This document shows positions 1-10,206 of a DNA stretch of 64,000 nucleotides, piece after piece (the stretch's first letter is position 1; each line of letters begins with the position of its first letter). This stretch comes from an uncultured Clostridia bacterium (GTDB taxonomy: Bacteria; Bacillota; Clostridia; Christensenellales; Borkfalkiaceae). The notes beneath the pieces were generated by a model, which was not told the origin of the DNA, did no database searches, and saw only the letters and a list, made by a program, of their open reading frames with translations. The position numbers and the translations under genes are program-made. The DNA is taken from assembly GCA_947629095.1 (NCBI GenBank), contig CANRCK010000014.1:1-64000 (forward strand). The letters run 5' to 3'.

Positions 1-48
1 GTGCCCCGGCAGGGGTTAGCAAGTGTTAATCCCTTCTAGGGTCTGTGC

Positions 49-81
49 AAACCACTAGTTCACTAGTGGTTTTGCTTTTTT
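49..81 (+). terminator. Rho-independent terminator of a transcript entering from the left edge
   Basis: Stem accactag(51-58)/ctagtggt(63-70), loop ttca, followed by tttgctttttt. Confidence 0.7.
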
Positions 82-95
82 GGAAATGCAAATGA

Positions 96-317
96 TTATA
101 ATGATTCAAGAAGCTTTACAACGTCGCCTACTGTTTTCAAGTCAGTCACCTTGTCCTCGGGAATCGTTTTGCCCGTGTTGTCCTCAAGGGTCATTAAAAG
201 TTCAACAACGTCAAGGGAATCTGCGCCGAGATCCTTAACTATGTCGCTTTCCGGAGTAACTTTTGACTGGGGTATACCCAACTGCTCGGCAAGTATTTTG
301 GCTATTTCTTCAAACAT
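96..317 (-). CDS. acpP: Acyl carrier protein
   Basis: Contains the phosphopantetheine motif LGADSLDVVELLM. GGAGG lies upstream of the ATG at 317; the ORF-track start at 332 is a TTG overlapping the RBS. Confidence 0.95.
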   Translation of the reverse strand: MFEEIAKILAEQLGIPQSKVTPESDIVKDLGADSLDVVELLMTLEDNTGKTIPEDKVTDLKTVGDVVKLLESL

Positions 318-346
318 TTTATTATCCTCCAAATATCTACGGTAAA

Positions 347-375
347 ATTTTACAATAAAGACTGTTTTCTGTCAA
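347..375 (-). promoter_or_regulatory. Sigma-A type promoter upstream of acpP
   Basis: Minus strand TTGACA (370-375), 17-nt spacer, TAAAAT (347-352). Confidence 0.7.
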
Positions 376-376
376 G

Positions 377-2542
377 TCAATTGGCTTGTTTTTTGACCTG
401 CTTTAACGATAAACCTATTCTGTGCTTTGCCTTGTCCAAGCTGATAATAACCGCCTTCACCTGCTGACCCACCTTTAATACTTCCGACGGGTGACGGATA
501 TATCTGTCGGTTATTTCCGAAATATGGACAAGCCCGTCCTCGTGAACACCGATATCCACAAACGCGCCGAAATCTATAACGTTTCTTACTGTGCCGTCCA
601 CTTCCATGCCCACAGCCAAATCTTCTATGCTCAAAATGTCCTTTCTAAGCTTTCTTTGGGGCAAACTGTCGCGGATATCTCTGCCGGGTTTAATAAGTTC
701 GTTTATTACGTCGTTCATCGTGGCTACGTCGAGTTCGCAATACTCAGCCGCTTTGCGTTCCCCGAATTCTTTTACTTTTTGGGGCAAATCCGATATTTTA
801 CGTGCCTTTACGTCCTCGGCGCTATACCCGAACAGCTGTAAAAGCTTTTCGGCTTTTTTGTATGACTCGGGGTGAACGGCAGTGTTGTCCATAATGTTTT
901 TTCCGTCGGGAATGCGGAGGAAGCCCGCGCACTGCTCATATGCCTTAGGACCGAGCTTGGAAACCTTTAAAAGTTCGGAACGAGCCGTAAATTTGCCGTT
1001 TGCTTCACGATAGGTAACAATGTTTTTTGCAATACCGGCATTTAATCCGGCAACGTATTTCAAAAGCGAAACGCTTGCGGTGTTCAAGTCCACGCCCACG
1101 CTGTTAACGCAATCCTCCAACACTCCGCCCAAAACGCTGTCCAGACGCTTGGAGTCCATATCGTGCTGGTATTGACCCACTCCTATGGACTTGGGGTCGA
1201 TTTTAATAAGCTCGGCTAAGGGGTCCTGCAATCTTCTTGCAATAGATACCGCCGAACGCTGTGTTACGTCAAAATCCGGGAATTCTTCAACGGCAAGTTT
1301 ACTTGCGGAATATACGCTGGCGCCCGCCTCGCTTACAACGGCATAACTTACCTTTTCGTCGCCAAGCTCCTTTAAGAGATCGGCAACAAAAATCTCCGTC
1401 TCCTTGCTTGCCGTGCCGTTGCCTATGGAGATTATATCAACATTATGCTTTGCAATAAGATTTTTGATTATCTTCTTTGCGCCCTCGATATCGTTTTTGG
1501 GCGGAACGGGATAAATTACCGAAGTATCAAGTACCTTGCCCGTTTCGTCGACTACCGCAACCTTACAACCCGTTCTGTAACCGGGGTCCAGCCCCAGCGT
1601 AACTTTGCCCTTTACGGGAGGCTGCAACAGAAGCGGGCGAAGATTTACCTCGAACATTTTAATTGCCTGTTCGCTTGCCCTGTCGGTAAGTATTGCGCGC
1701 ACTTCGCGTTCAATTGAAGGCTCTATAAGTCTGTCGTAACCGTCATCTGCGGCTTCCTCTATAATTTTAACACACCCGGGATCGCCCTTCGGGTTTACGT
1801 ATTTTGCCGTGCAGACGCGCTTTGCTATATCGGGATTGAAATAAATTTTAGCTTTTAAACATTCCTCATTTTCACCGCGGTTGATTGCAAGTATGCGGTG
1901 GTTTTTAATTTCGGGGAGAAGTTCGGCGTAATCGGCATACATAGAATAAGTGCCTTTGCCGTCATCCTTGACCATTTTAACCTGCATTTCGCCGTGATTT
2001 TCAAAGAGGGCACGCAACTTTTTACGAAGTTCGGCATTGTCGGAAATAATTTCCGCAATTATATCTCTTGCGCCGTTTATCGCGTCCCCGGCAGTTAAAA
2101 CTCCCTTTTCCTCGTCTATGTACTTTTCCGCCTCTTTTACAGGATCTTCCCGCTGCTCCAAAATAAACTCGGCAAGCGGCTGCAAGCCCTTTTCGATTGC
2201 AACAGAAGCCCTCGTTTTTTTCTTCTGCTTATAGGGGCGATAAATATCTTCAACCTCTGTCATCGTCTGTGCGCCATCAATTGCCGCCTGAATTTCATCG
2301 GTCATTTTGCCCTGGTCGGTGATGGCGTTGGATACTTCCTCTTTGCGTTTATTGAGATTTTTGAGATATTCGTATCTATCGTTAAACGCACGAAGCACCT
2401 GGTCGTCTATTGCGCCGGTCATTTCCTTTCTGTAGCGGGCGATGAAAGGAATGGTGTTCCCCTCGTCGAGCAGCTTTAGAATATTTTCCGCATGGTCGGG
2501 TCTTAAATTAAATTCCTGTGTGAGTTGTTGTTTGATTTCCAT
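377..2542 (-). CDS. tex: Tex-family RNA-binding transcription accessory protein with C-terminal S1 domain
   Basis: 721 aa; YqgF-like GLDPGYRTGCKVAVVD, HhH region, S1 domain VDGTVRNVIDFGAFVDIGVHEDGLVHIS. Confidence 0.95.
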   Translation of the reverse strand: MEIKQQLTQEFNLRPDHAENILKLLDEGNTIPFIARYRKEMTGAIDDQVLRAFNDRYEYLKNLNKRKEEVSNAITDQGKMTDEIQAAIDGAQTMTEVEDIYRPYKQKKKTRASVAIEKGLQPLAEFILEQREDPVKEAEKYIDEEKGVLTAGDAINGARDIIAEIISDNAELRKKLRALFENHGEMQVKMVKDDGKGTYSMYADYAELLPEIKNHRILAINRGENEECLKAKIYFNPDIAKRVCTAKYVNPKGDPGCVKIIEEAADDGYDRLIEPSIEREVRAILTDRASEQAIKMFEVNLRPLLLQPPVKGKVTLGLDPGYRTGCKVAVVDETGKVLDTSVIYPVPPKNDIEGAKKIIKNLIAKHNVDIISIGNGTASKETEIFVADLLKELGDEKVSYAVVSEAGASVYSASKLAVEEFPDFDVTQRSAVSIARRLQDPLAELIKIDPKSIGVGQYQHDMDSKRLDSVLGGVLEDCVNSVGVDLNTASVSLLKYVAGLNAGIAKNIVTYREANGKFTARSELLKVSKLGPKAYEQCAGFLRIPDGKNIMDNTAVHPESYKKAEKLLQLFGYSAEDVKARKISDLPQKVKEFGERKAAEYCELDVATMNDVINELIKPGRDIRDSLPQRKLRKDILSIEDLAVGMEVDGTVRNVIDFGAFVDIGVHEDGLVHISEITDRYIRHPSEVLKVGQQVKAVIISLDKAKHRIGLSLKQVKKQAN

Positions 2543-2544
2543 CG

Positions 2545-3216
2545 TTATCTTTTAATACCTTTCAAATAATTTTTTCGGTCGGTCGAAAGCCTGAAACTTT
2601 CGCACGCCTTTTGAATTGCTTTATTGTGCGTTTTTATGTCGAGCGTATTCCGCAAAAGGAATTCCAACGCTCTGTCATAATATTTAATAAGGGTTTCGGC
2701 TAACAGCCATGACACCGCCATATGTACATAATATTTTGACGCGTCGCATCGCTCCGCAAGCGCAAAAATCGTTTCGAGATACTGTTCGTCTACGTAATAA
2801 TGAAGCAGCGTTGTAAGCGCAAACCGTTGTTCGAACTCTCCCGAAGCCGCAGCATATTTTCTTACATACGGCAAAAATTTATCGCGATTATACTTTATGC
2901 AGTCGGGCGCAAAGCAGTCGCACGTTGCCCAATTATCAATCAGTTTTACGCAGCCGTCAAGCCGCGCAATAAAGGCGTCGTACTCAAGCAATGCCACGGC
3001 GGAAAGCTTTACAAACGTTACTTCGTAGAACTCGTCCGGATAGGATAGCAGATTGTCTACCTCCGCAACGTACTTTTTGGCAAACTTTCTGAGTATAGGA
3101 ACCCGAACGCCGAGAATGTTTATTTTATCGTTTTTAAGCAATTTTTTATGAAAATCGCGATATTCCGGCTCCGAAACGGCTTTAAGCTCGTTTAAAAACT
3201 CTTGATAGGGCGTCAA
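2545..3216 (-). CDS. DNA alkylation repair protein (AlkD-like HEAT-repeat)
   Basis: 223 aa; ILGVRVPILRKFAKKY, DNWATCDCFA and VSWLLAETLIKYYD resemble the AlkD family. Confidence 0.8.
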   Translation of the reverse strand: MTPYQEFLNELKAVSEPEYRDFHKKLLKNDKINILGVRVPILRKFAKKYVAEVDNLLSYPDEFYEVTFVKLSAVALLEYDAFIARLDGCVKLIDNWATCDCFAPDCIKYNRDKFLPYVRKYAAASGEFEQRFALTTLLHYYVDEQYLETIFALAERCDASKYYVHMAVSWLLAETLIKYYDRALEFLLRNTLDIKTHNKAIQKACESFRLSTDRKNYLKGIKR

Positions 3217-3670
3217 ACCATTCTCCCTTTGAAAAACGCGTATTGGCAGGGCTTGTTGAAGGAAGCTTTACGTAATCTACTCCTATATCGGCATAATTTT
3301 CGGTAAATATTTCATATGCCTTGCCACCGTTAAGAATTATATACTTTATTTTAATTTTTTGCAATAAATTTTTAATTTCGGCAACCTTATAATTTTTAAT
3401 TTCGGAATCCATTGACCCCTTGATTTCACACTCGGTGACCATATCCCAAAGTGCGATATCGTGTTTTAAAAGGAAATTCTTTTTATCATCAACCGTAACC
3501 GGCGTTTCCTCACCGAAAAATTCCGAAACCGTGCTCCAGAATCTGTTTTGCGGATTGCCGTAATAAAACTCTACTTTTCTGCTCTTTACAGACGGAAAGC
3601 TGCCCAAAATCAAAATTTTTGAATTAATATCGCAAAACGGCTCAAAGCCGACCGCTTTTTCCGTCATCAT
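3182..3670 (-). CDS. DNA-deoxyinosine glycosylase / Mug-like uracil-DNA glycosylase family
   Basis: ILILGSFPSVKSR, FYYGNPQNRFW and LPSTSPANTRF motifs. Confidence 0.8.
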   Translation of the reverse strand: MMTEKAVGFEPFCDINSKILILGSFPSVKSRKVEFYYGNPQNRFWSTVSEFFGEETPVTVDDKKNFLLKHDIALWDMVTECEIKGSMDSEIKNYKVAEIKNLLQKIKIKYIILNGGKAYEIFTENYADIGVDYVKLPSTSPANTRFSKGEWFDALSRVFKRA

Positions 3671-4905
3671 TTTAAGGGCTTGTCCGCAGCGCCAACAACC
3701 GCAGAGGCTTTTTTGGCGAAGTTAAAATTACAGTCAATAGCCTCCATAACGTCGTCAAACGTCACGGCTGAAAGGCGGCTTACGCGGTCCTCAAAGCTAT
3801 AAACCTTATTATTATATAGCATCTCCTTTCCGAATAGCAGCATTCGGGAGCTTGTACTCTCCTGAGAGAAAATCGACGAAGAAATAAGTTGTTCCTTGCC
3901 GCGCACAAATTCATCCTTTGTTATATCTTTTTTCTTTATATCGTTTATACAGTTGAAAATGGCGTCAACAGAGCTTTGATATTTGCCTGAATTTACGCCG
4001 GCATAAACGGCAAGCGCCCCTGTCTCCTCGTATGCTGTAACGTATGAATATACCGTGTAAGCCAATCCCAGCTTTTCACGCACGGTCTGGAAGAGGCGCG
4101 AGGACATCCCGCCGCCAAGAACTACGTTCATTATCTGCGTGGCGTCAAAAAGTCTGTCGTATCTTTTTACTGACGGAAAGGCAATGCCTATATGCACTTG
4201 TTCAATATCTTTGGATCTTAAAAGCGATTGGCATTTAAGCTCAACATTTACGGGTTTTCTGTCATAATTTTGCGTATTATGACAGGCGAAGTACTTCGCA
4301 ACAAGGCTTTCTGCGAGGTCAATATCAATATTACCGGACATGGAAACTACAATATTGTTCGGCGTGTAGTGCTGCGCCATATAATTCTTTATATCGATTG
4401 CGGTAAATCCCGAAACATTTTCTCGGGGACCCAAAATAGTTCTGCCATACCCCTCGTTGCCAAAGTATGCGGTTGAAAGCATATCGAGGCAGAGGTCGTC
4501 GGGAGTATCCTCCGTCATATTTATCTCTTCAATCACAACGCCCTTCTCTCTCTCCATTTCGTCATCGGGGAAAGTGCTCTCCAAAAACAAATCGGCGAGG
4601 ATTTCAAACGCTTCTTCGGCATGTCCCGTTGTGGATTTTGCGTAGTAACACGTTATGTCCTTTGCAGTAAAGGCATTCATTTGGGCGCCTATTCTGTCCA
4701 TTTCATCGGAAATTTGAAAAGCAGTGCGCTTTTTGGTTCCTTTGAACATCATATGCTCAATGAAATGTGATATACCGTCCTCTCTGTCACTTTCCTGCGA
4801 TGCTCCCGTATGGACTATAATGCCCATGGAAACGGACATCAGCGAGTCCATTTTGTCTACAATCAATCTTAATCCGTTGTTAAACTGTTTAAAATGTACC
4901 ATCAT
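3667..4905 (-). CDS. M16 family zinc peptidase (insulinase/MPP-like)
   Basis: HFIEHMMFKGT (HxxEH) motif; GGGMSSRLFQTVREKLGLAYTVYS. Confidence 0.93.
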   Translation of the reverse strand: MMVHFKQFNNGLRLIVDKMDSLMSVSMGIIVHTGASQESDREDGISHFIEHMMFKGTKKRTAFQISDEMDRIGAQMNAFTAKDITCYYAKSTTGHAEEAFEILADLFLESTFPDDEMEREKGVVIEEINMTEDTPDDLCLDMLSTAYFGNEGYGRTILGPRENVSGFTAIDIKNYMAQHYTPNNIVVSMSGNIDIDLAESLVAKYFACHNTQNYDRKPVNVELKCQSLLRSKDIEQVHIGIAFPSVKRYDRLFDATQIMNVVLGGGMSSRLFQTVREKLGLAYTVYSYVTAYEETGALAVYAGVNSGKYQSSVDAIFNCINDIKKKDITKDEFVRGKEQLISSSIFSQESTSSRMLLFGKEMLYNNKVYSFEDRVSRLSAVTFDDVMEAIDCNFNFAKKASAVVGAADKPLK

Positions 4906-5606
4906 TCTCCTATATTTTGAGAAACAGTTACGGCTTTTAATCCGTGTTCTCCTAAGTATTTCAAAATTTGTGGAAGCGCCTGAACCGTTTGTGCTTTGGG
5001 GTGCATAAGTATTATTTCACCCGGTTTTAAGTTTTGGGTGGCTCTTCCAACCAAAAGATTAACGTCTTTATCACGCCAGTCTATTGTATCACGGCTCCAC
5101 ATTATAACTTTGAGATTCATTTTTTCGCAAGCATTTATAGTGCTTCCCGAAAATGCGCCCGAAGGCGGGGCAAAAAGCGTAACTTTTTGTCCGCAAATCA
5201 TTTCCAAAAGCTTTATGCTCGGTCTTATTTCCTCTAAGTTTGCCTCTTCGGAAAGCTTTGAGTGGTCCTTATGAAAGTAGCCGTGGCTGCCGAGTTCGTG
5301 CCCGCGTGAATATATTTCCCTTACGCAGTCAACATTGTCGTCCGCCCACGCTCCGCCTATAAAAAAAGTGGCTTTTGCTTCGTATTCGTCCAAAATATCC
5401 AATAATTGCGCAACAATTTCCGTTCCCTCATAAACGTTGAACGTCAAACTCACGCACGAAGAATTCTCATTGCCGCCGTAATAGAGAATATTGCTTTCAT
5501 AGGCAGCCGCAGGCGCGCTGCCGCCCAAAAAACCTACAAGTCCCACAACCAGCACTATTGCAGCCAACATAAGATTTATAGATATTGATAAAATTCTGCT
5601 TTTCAA
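4902..5606 (-). CDS. Polysaccharide deacetylase (NodB domain) family protein
   Basis: SLTFNVYEG, ATFFIGGAWADDN, ELGSHGYFHKDHSKL; N-terminal membrane anchor. Confidence 0.85.
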   Translation of the reverse strand: MKSRILSISINLMLAAIVLVVGLVGFLGGSAPAAAYESNILYYGGNENSSCVSLTFNVYEGTEIVAQLLDILDEYEAKATFFIGGAWADDNVDCVREIYSRGHELGSHGYFHKDHSKLSEEANLEEIRPSIKLLEMICGQKVTLFAPPSGAFSGSTINACEKMNLKVIMWSRDTIDWRDKDVNLLVGRATQNLKPGEIILMHPKAQTVQALPQILKYLGEHGLKAVTVSQNIGE

Positions 5607-5666
5607 TAGTTTGCCCCTAAAAATTAATACTATTTATATAATATTAATCCCGCAGGCAATTATAGA

Positions 5667-8027
5667 CTACTTTAGTTTTACAAAAGTTACCCCGGTTTCG
5701 CCTTCGCCGTATTTGCCGAGGCGCAATTCATCTACGTTTTTATGTCTTTTGAGGTGCTCCCATATTGCCGCCCTCAATTTGCCGGTTCCTACGCCGTGGA
5801 TAATCTTAATTTCCGCAAGGTTGTCCGTAACGGCCCTGTCAATAAAATTATCCACTTCATACAGCGCCTCTCCCACAGTCAAGCCCAAAACATTTATTTC
5901 GAGAACCGGGCGGTCGGCGGGGATATTTTTTACAACCTTTATTTTGGGCGTTTGCTTTGGCTCTTCCCCCGTTACCTGTAAATCTTTTAATTTTAAATGC
6001 ATTTTTATGCTTCCGCACTGTACTTCGGCTTCACCTTTTGACTTGTTGAAGCTTACTACTTCGCCTATGGTTTCCATAGGTTTGATAAAAACGCGTACGC
6101 CGGATTTTATATTTTCGGGCGTGGCGGGTTTGTATTCGTTAATTTTTTTGCTCCCGCCGTCATCGATATACGCCGCGTCTGAAAGTTTGTTTTTCAGCGT
6201 GCGGGCACGTATCAAATCGCTTTCCGAAATATCACGTTTATGAAATATTTCCTCTATTTCGGCAAGGAGCTGCTCGGCTTTTTCCGTTCTTTCGTTTATT
6301 ATTCTGCGACTTTCGCTTCTCGCAGTTCTCGTTATTTTTTCACGCTCTCTATTCAGGCTATCGATAAGTCCGTTTACTTCGTTAACCTTTTCCTGCCATT
6401 GCCTTTTAAGGCTCTCGGCTTCGGCTAATTTGTACTCGGCTTCGATTCTGCTCTCCTCGGCTCTTCTTACAACGTTTTCAAAATTTCGTGCTCCCTCCGA
6501 GAGATAATTTGTAGCGTCAGACAAAATTTTTTCATCCATTCCGAGCCGTCTTGCAATTGCAAGCGCATTGCTTGCACCGGGCAAGCCTATTTTTATGCTG
6601 TAGAGAGGCTTTAAGGTCGTTGCGTCAAACTCCATACTTGCATTTTCAATGCCGTTGACCGAATATGCAAACTCTTTAAGCGGCGTAAAATGGGTTGTGA
6701 CTATTCCTTTACACCCCGTATCAAGCAATTTTTTTACGACAGCCTTTGCAAGCGCCTGTCCTTCATCGGGATTGGTTCCACCACCAAGCTCGTCTATTAA
6801 AACGAGGCTATTGCTTTGTACTTTATTACAAATTTTAATTATATTTTCCACATGCGACGAAAAAGTAGAAAGGCTCTCTTCAATGCTTTGGCTGTCGCCG
6901 ATATCGCAAAATACGTCGTCGAACACCGCCACCGAACTGCCCTCTACGGCAGGAATAAATAATCCGCACGCCGCCATAAGGCAGAACAATCCGCACATTT
7001 TCAGAGTGACCGTCTTGCCGCCGGTATTTGCCCCGCTCAAAAGCAGGAAATTATATCCCGCGCCAAGTTCCAAGGACACGGGCACCACCCTGTCCTTTTC
7101 AATCAGCGGATGACGACCCTTTATAATATTTATATAGCCACGGTTGTTGACATTTGGTTCCGTACATTTATGCGCATACCCGAATTCCGCCATTGACAAA
7201 CAGGAGTCAAGCTCGGAAAGAATTTCAATATCGCGTTGCAACTCGTTTGAAAGCGCTCCGACGCGCACGGAAAGCGACTTTAAAATCGCTTCAACCTCCT
7301 CTCTTTCATCTATCGTAAGCGCGATAAGCTCGTTATTAAGCTCAAGAACGTATTCCGGCTCAATAAAGAACGTTGCACCCGTTTTGGACCGGTCGTGAAT
7401 AAATCCTTTAACGTGACTCTTATGTTCGGCTTTTACGGGGATAACATATCTGTCGTTACGTATCGTCACAATTGAATCCTGCAAAAAGTCGGCATTTTTA
7501 CCCGATACATATTCGGAAAGCTTTTCACGTATTCTCTCGTTTAAACTTTTGATTTTGCTCCTTATGGAGTATAATTTGTCGCTGGCCCTGTCGCTGACCG
7601 TCTCGGAATTTACTATTTTTTCGGAAATATCTTCTTCAAGCCCGCGGTCGAAATATAAATTCGCCGTTATGGATCTTACAAGTTTGATATTGTCGTCTGA
7701 AATTTTGTTAACCGAAGTAAACGCAACGCGCACCGACCTTAAAAGCCCCGCCACGTTTAACAATTCACCGCAGGACAACACCGACCTCTTTTGTGCGCGT
7801 ATTAAAATATCGCCCATCTCGCCGAATTGCTCTATTTTCCCTATTCCATAGGTATATAACAGTGCATCGCACTCACGGGTCAGAGTAAGGCGGCGGCGAA
7901 CTTCGGCAATATCCGAAGACGGTAAACATTCCAAAATCAAACGTTTACCGCCGCCGAGGCTTGCATATTCTGCTACCGAGGTTAATATTTTATTAAGTTC
8001 AAGCTTTTCCAAACTCTTGATATCCAT
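5667..8027 (-). CDS. mutS2: Endonuclease MutS2
   Basis: Walker A GANTGGKTVTLK, LIDELGGGTNPDEGQALA, C-terminal Smr domain INVLGLTVGEAL...IIHGVGTGKLRAAIWEHL. Confidence 0.96.
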   Translation of the reverse strand: MDIKSLEKLELNKILTSVAEYASLGGGKRLILECLPSSDIAEVRRRLTLTRECDALLYTYGIGKIEQFGEMGDILIRAQKRSVLSCGELLNVAGLLRSVRVAFTSVNKISDDNIKLVRSITANLYFDRGLEEDISEKIVNSETVSDRASDKLYSIRSKIKSLNERIREKLSEYVSGKNADFLQDSIVTIRNDRYVIPVKAEHKSHVKGFIHDRSKTGATFFIEPEYVLELNNELIALTIDEREEVEAILKSLSVRVGALSNELQRDIEILSELDSCLSMAEFGYAHKCTEPNVNNRGYINIIKGRHPLIEKDRVVPVSLELGAGYNFLLLSGANTGGKTVTLKMCGLFCLMAACGLFIPAVEGSSVAVFDDVFCDIGDSQSIEESLSTFSSHVENIIKICNKVQSNSLVLIDELGGGTNPDEGQALAKAVVKKLLDTGCKGIVTTHFTPLKEFAYSVNGIENASMEFDATTLKPLYSIKIGLPGASNALAIARRLGMDEKILSDATNYLSEGARNFENVVRRAEESRIEAEYKLAEAESLKRQWQEKVNEVNGLIDSLNREREKITRTARSESRRIINERTEKAEQLLAEIEEIFHKRDISESDLIRARTLKNKLSDAAYIDDGGSKKINEYKPATPENIKSGVRVFIKPMETIGEVVSFNKSKGEAEVQCGSIKMHLKLKDLQVTGEEPKQTPKIKVVKNIPADRPVLEINVLGLTVGEALYEVDNFIDRAVTDNLAEIKIIHGVGTGKLRAAIWEHLKRHKNVDELRLGKYGEGETGVTFVKLK

Positions 8028-8028
8028 A

Positions 8029-10206
8029 TCACAATACGGGGGAATTACCGTGTCCTCGGGTATAATTTTTAAAATAGTCCCTTTGTTTTTGCTCCGTGCG
8101 GCAAATTTTTATCAAATTTTCCGTTGAGCCGCCAAGTGAACAGTCAATCAACACACCTACGGGCGACACTCCTACCAAACTTGCACAATTATAAACTTCA
8201 AATCTGCATGCGGAGGTTTGATAGCGCCTTATGGGAAACTTTCTGCCATTTTCGTCGGTCAGAGTGTAGCGGTTCCTTTTGTCGCACTCAGCACACCGCT
8301 TTTCAAACGGGCAATATATCAAATCCATAACTTTGATATCCCCCAAAGAAAGAGCAAAAACATTCGGACCGGATAGCTTACGTTGCTCGGTAAATGTTAA
8401 TTCTTTTGACAAAACAGTATAATCCGCGGGGCAGACCGTCACATCGATACAATTTGAAATATTGAACCCGGCGCCGGCAAACAGCGGCATCTGCAATTCA
8501 TTTGCAAGCTCTATTGCCCAACTGCCGTCACAATATATTCCGCCGAAATTGCAGATTTGGCGTTTACACCGCTCCAATTCGGCAGTCGTCATAAAGGGCG
8601 GCAAATACAAAAACAAATCTTTTGCGACAAAGTCGGATAAAGCATAATTTTTCGGTTTAAAAATCGTAATATCGGCGTCGGTTTTGATATTTTGCGTGGA
8701 AATTACCGCAATTTTGTTGTTTTCACATATTTTGACGTTAGGAATTGAATGTTTTAAAGCAATTTTCTTATTCTTATTTTCGGAAATATAATCAAAATAT
8801 CTCTCATAGACTGTGCGCCGCAGAGCGTTGATCGCGGAGGAAGGAATAAAAACCCCGTCGGTCAAGATCGACGTATACTCAATATGGAAAGGATATTTAT
8901 CTACTTTATTAAAACATTCTTTGATATCGTCGGCGGTAAGCGGGCGCGAGGTTGCCTCTTCAAGAATCTCATTGCCGAAAATTTCAAGACCGCCGATTTC
9001 TATTGCCGCACGTTCGCCTTTTAAAAAGCGTGCCGACAATTTCACGTTTATTTTACGGCTGTTTGAAAGTAGTGAAGCATTAACCGTGGAATCCGTGGTT
9101 ATAAATACCTTATCGCCGTTGCAGAGCCTTGCCTTAGAGCCGATTATAAATCCGTCGGAAGTATTTTCAACAAATTCCGCACCGCCCACTTCCTTTCCGC
9201 CGCGCAATATCTTAAAACCGTCGCCTTTAACGAATTTTTTATCCGAACAACAGTAATATTTGCCTTTTCGAACCTTTAAAAAGCCGATAAATTCACCGAT
9301 ATGTCCCTGTACCGCCGAAGATATAAAAGATTTATCCTGCCCAAATATAAGACCTTTAGTATAATTTCCACGGTTATAAGTTCGCTTTAGATTGCTTAAA
9401 TCAGAAGAAGTAACGCTGCCGTTGAGCAAATTTTTATAATAGTTAACCGCCGCGGCAACGTATTCCGGTCTGCGCATCCGTCCTTCGATTTTAAAGGAAG
9501 AAACGCCTGCTTCAATCAATTCAAAAACACCGTTCCCAACGCACAAATCAGAAAGCGATAATCTGTAAGCCTGAGCTTCAAAACCCTTTCTGTCTAAAGA
9601 ATATAATTTTCTGCACGGCTGCTTGCATTTGCCCCTGTTTCCGCTGTTTCCGCCGGCAAACGAGGACATATAGCACTGACCCGAAAAACAAGTGCACAGC
9701 GCGCCCTGCACAAAAACTTCCGTTTCAATTACTTTAGTGATGAGCTTTATCTCTTCAATGGGCGTTTCTCTCGATAAAATTACTCTGTCAAACCCATATT
9801 TCTTGGCAAGTTTAGCTCCGTACACGTTGCAAACGCCCGCCTGCGTGGATAAATGCAACGTAATTTCAGGATAGCAAGCTTTAATGTATTTACCCAAAAA
9901 GATATCCGAAAGAATTATTGCGTCTGCGCCGGCATTCCAAACTTCAACAAGCGTGCTTAAAAATTGCACCAATTCCTCGTCTTTTACGAGGGTATTCATT
10001 GCTACGTAAATTTTAACGCCGAACGCACGGGCATATCGAGAGAGCTGCAAAAAATTTTCGGTATCAAAGTTTTCGGCAGAACTTCTTGCCGAAAACTGCG
10101 TCAATCCCAAATATATTGCGTCCGCGCCTGAATTTATGGCTGCCATAGCGCTTTCTTTGCCGCCGGCAGGGGCTAATATTTCACACATAGTACTATGCAA
10201 ATCCAA
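8029..10206 (-). CDS. U32 family peptidase
   Basis: EILAPAGGKESAMAAINSGADAIYLG, QGALCTCFSGQCYMSSFAGGNSGNRGKCKQPCR. Alternative ATG at 10188. Confidence 0.92.
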   Translation of the reverse strand: MDLHSTMCEILAPAGGKESAMAAINSGADAIYLGLTQFSARSSAENFDTENFLQLSRYARAFGVKIYVAMNTLVKDEELVQFLSTLVEVWNAGADAIILSDIFLGKYIKACYPEITLHLSTQAGVCNVYGAKLAKKYGFDRVILSRETPIEEIKLITKVIETEVFVQGALCTCFSGQCYMSSFAGGNSGNRGKCKQPCRKLYSLDRKGFEAQAYRLSLSDLCVGNGVFELIEAGVSSFKIEGRMRRPEYVAAAVNYYKNLLNGSVTSSDLSNLKRTYNRGNYTKGLIFGQDKSFISSAVQGHIGEFIGFLKVRKGKYYCCSDKKFVKGDGFKILRGGKEVGGAEFVENTSDGFIIGSKARLCNGDKVFITTDSTVNASLLSNSRKINVKLSARFLKGERAAIEIGGLEIFGNEILEEATSRPLTADDIKECFNKVDKYPFHIEYTSILTDGVFIPSSAINALRRTVYERYFDYISENKNKKIALKHSIPNVKICENNKIAVISTQNIKTDADITIFKPKNYALSDFVAKDLFLYLPPFMTTAELERCKRQICNFGGIYCDGSWAIELANELQMPLFAGAGFNISNCIDVTVCPADYTVLSKELTFTEQRKLSGPNVFALSLGDIKVMDLIYCPFEKRCAECDKRNRYTLTDENGRKFPIRRYQTSACRFEVYNCASLVGVSPVGVLIDCSLGGSTENLIKICRTEQKQRDYFKNYTRGHGNSPVL

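Noticed and set aside
1-48. Left-edge bases (gtgccccggcaggggttagcaagtgttaatccc...) look like the 3' end of a structured RNA, perhaps SRP RNA
   Set aside because: Only about 48 nt are inside the window and I cannot identify a diagnostic motif; only the terminator that follows is reported
5611-6243. 210-aa plus-strand ORF opposite mutS2
   Set aside because: Antisense to conserved mutS2 coding sequence; low-complexity translation
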